Below, in pieces: positions 62,985 through 64,000 of a DNA stretch of 64,000 nt. The position numbers and the translations under genes are program-made. Each line of letters starts with the position of its first letter. The first letter of the stretch is position 1. The stretch is from Acidobacteriota bacterium (lineage in GTDB: Bacteria > Acidobacteriota > Thermoanaerobaculia > Thermoanaerobaculales > Thermoanaerobaculaceae), in the NCBI GenBank assembly GCA_003133645.1, contig PKYI01000033.1, positions 1 to 64,000 of the forward strand, given 5' to 3'. Below the pieces are notes generated by a model. That model was not told the DNA's origin. It worked only from the letters and a program-made list of their open reading frames with translations, and ran no database searches.

Positions 62985-63989
62985 ATGAAGGCACGGTTGT
63001 GGTTCGTCTCGATCTTGGTCGTGGTGTGCCTGACGGCGGCTGCCGGGGGCGCGTGGGCGGCCGACCGCCCGGCGACCCCCGCGGTGTACCCGATCCAGGA
63101 GCAGTTCGTGGACGCCAACGGCGTCCTCATCTACACGCTTTCGATCGGGCGCGGCGCTCCCCTCGTGGTGCTCCACGGCGGGCCCGGCGCCTCGCACGAC
63201 TACTTCCTCCCCTACCTGCTGCCGCTCGCTCGCCACAACCGCCTCGTGTTCATCGACGAGCGCGGCTCGGGCCGTTCGGAGAAGCTCGAGGACGCCTCGC
63301 GCTACACCGTCGAGGCGATGGTGGAGGACGTCGAGGCGGTGCGGGTCGCGCTCGGACTCGGCAAGATCAACCTCCTGGGGCACTCGTTCGGCGGCGTGCT
63401 GGCGCAGGCGTACGCCTTCGCCCACCAGGCGAGCCTCTCGCACCTCGTCCTCTGCAGCACGTTCCACAGCACCAAGGCGCTCAACGAGGTGTTCGTCCGC
63501 ATGAAGGCGGCGATGCCGGAGGAGCTGCGGAGCCGCATCGACCGGATGGAAGCCGCCGGGTTGTACGGGCACGGCAAGGACTACGAGAAGAACCGGTACA
63601 CCAACGAGTACATGATCGCCGCCTGGGGCGAGGGGTACTTCCCCTACCTCTACCAGAGGCGGCCCGACCCGAACTACGACCCGGTCGCCAATGGCAACAC
63701 GGCGTGGGACCTCTACCGCGAGATGTGGGGCTCGCACGGGGAGTTCGTCGTGGACGGCAACCTCGCGTCGGCCGAGTACGCCGGCCGGCTGCCGGGGATC
63801 AAGGTGCCGACGCTGATCACAGTCGGCGACCACGACGAGAGCGACCCCTCGATCGCGCGGGAGATGCACGCCCTCATCCCGGGGTCGAAGCTCGTGGTCC
63901 TCCCGGCGAGCGGTCACATGACGTTCGTGGACCAGCCGGGCATGTTCCTCAAGGCGGTGGACGAGTTCCTCCACCCGCCCGCGAAGTGA
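62985..63989 (+). CDS. Secreted alpha/beta hydrolase, proline-iminopeptidase type
   Basis: 334-residue exported hydrolase. Signal peptide ends near GAWAAD (residue 24). The alpha/beta fold carries the oxyanion HGGPGASHDYFLP, nucleophile GHSFGG, acid in VGDHDESDP and His in ASGHMTFVD. These match S33 proline iminopeptidase/tricorn-interacting aminopeptidases. Ribosome-binding site GGGAGGTGA before ATG 62985. Its signal peptide and 186-bp gap separate it functionally from the lysine operon. Confidence 0.92.
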   Translation: MKARLWFVSILVVVCLTAAAGGAWAADRPATPAVYPIQEQFVDANGVLIYTLSIGRGAPLVVLHGGPGASHDYFLPYLLPLARHNRLVFIDERGSGRSEKLEDASRYTVEAMVEDVEAVRVALGLGKINLLGHSFGGVLAQAYAFAHQASLSHLVLCSTFHSTKALNEVFVRMKAAMPEELRSRIDRMEAAGLYGHGKDYEKNRYTNEYMIAAWGEGYFPYLYQRRPDPNYDPVANGNTAWDLYREMWGSHGEFVVDGNLASAEYAGRLPGIKVPTLITVGDHDESDPSIAREMHALIPGSKLVVLPASGHMTFVDQPGMFLKAVDEFLHPPAK

Positions 63990-64000
63990 GCGCCGGCAAC

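Noticed and set aside
61473..63974. 833-codon minus-strand frame over lysJ and the hydrolase
   Set aside because: Antisense to two well-supported genes; no domain recognised.

Overview
The window is a high-GC, gene-dense bacterial chromosome segment. I see no rRNA, tRNA, prophage, intact insertion sequence or CRISPR array. The content is a carrier-protein (LysW) lysine operon, PyrDB/PyrK pyrimidine genes, many secreted peptidases (M64, S9, M16, alpha/beta hydrolase), and Ser/Thr kinase and winged-helix proteins carrying TPR arrays. This would fit an Acidobacteriota-like soil or sediment organism, but no marker gene here settles the phylum.

Layout. 1-3465 (minus): glpD (cut by the window edge), an alkylglycerone-phosphate-synthase-like flavoprotein (a possible ether-lipid pair) and a PAQR membrane protein. 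3600-9700: thioredoxin, ispG, an M64 peptidase, an SDR, a lipoprotein, a thioredoxin-fold ferredoxin and YjbQ. 9683-14097 (minus): a MacAB-like exporter with one ATPase, two permeases and a fusion protein, followed upstream by an MFS carrier. 15787-18062 (plus): ECF sigma factor, zinc anti-sigma factor and PDZ protein. 18194-22644 (minus): def-erpA, trxB and pyrK-pyrD-pyrF. 22656-31616: an alkaline-phosphatase-fold membrane protein, an S9 peptidase, mscL with a zinc tail, a site-2 protease, DoxX with a beta-barrel-like protein, and a GT39-like membrane protein.

31739-34621 is a decaying patch: a broken DUF748 gene and a propeller/SpoIIE gene collapsed by deletion. 34712-42591 holds a cytidylate-kinase-like protein, an acyl-CoA synthetase, a DUF3311/sodium symporter pair, an M20 amidohydrolase, a small kinase and an unusual tandem DsrC protein. 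42938-54973 holds a UshA-like phosphatase with a 46-residue leader gene, a lipoprotein, a CadC-like wHTH-TPR regulator with phased upstream repeats, a complementary pair of M16 peptidases, a cupredoxin-like protein and a large Ser/Thr kinase-TPR protein.

55000-62798 is the most interesting part. A divergent ACT-domain gene faces a tightly coupled operon: lysW, homocitrate synthase, lysX, lysY, a class II glutamine-amidotransferase-like gene, lysZ and lysJ. LysW ends in Gln instead of the usual Glu acceptor. The operon has no lysK, but it contains an Ntn-type enzyme related to families that hydrolyse gamma-glutamyl bonds. That enzyme could mature LysW, release lysine from it, or both.

Several families of small intergenic repeats are present: a 36-bp GTCAGG...GCGTTGTT element in four copies, a 117-bp inverted-repeat element, and short palindromes. 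They cluster beside the decayed genes and gene fragments.
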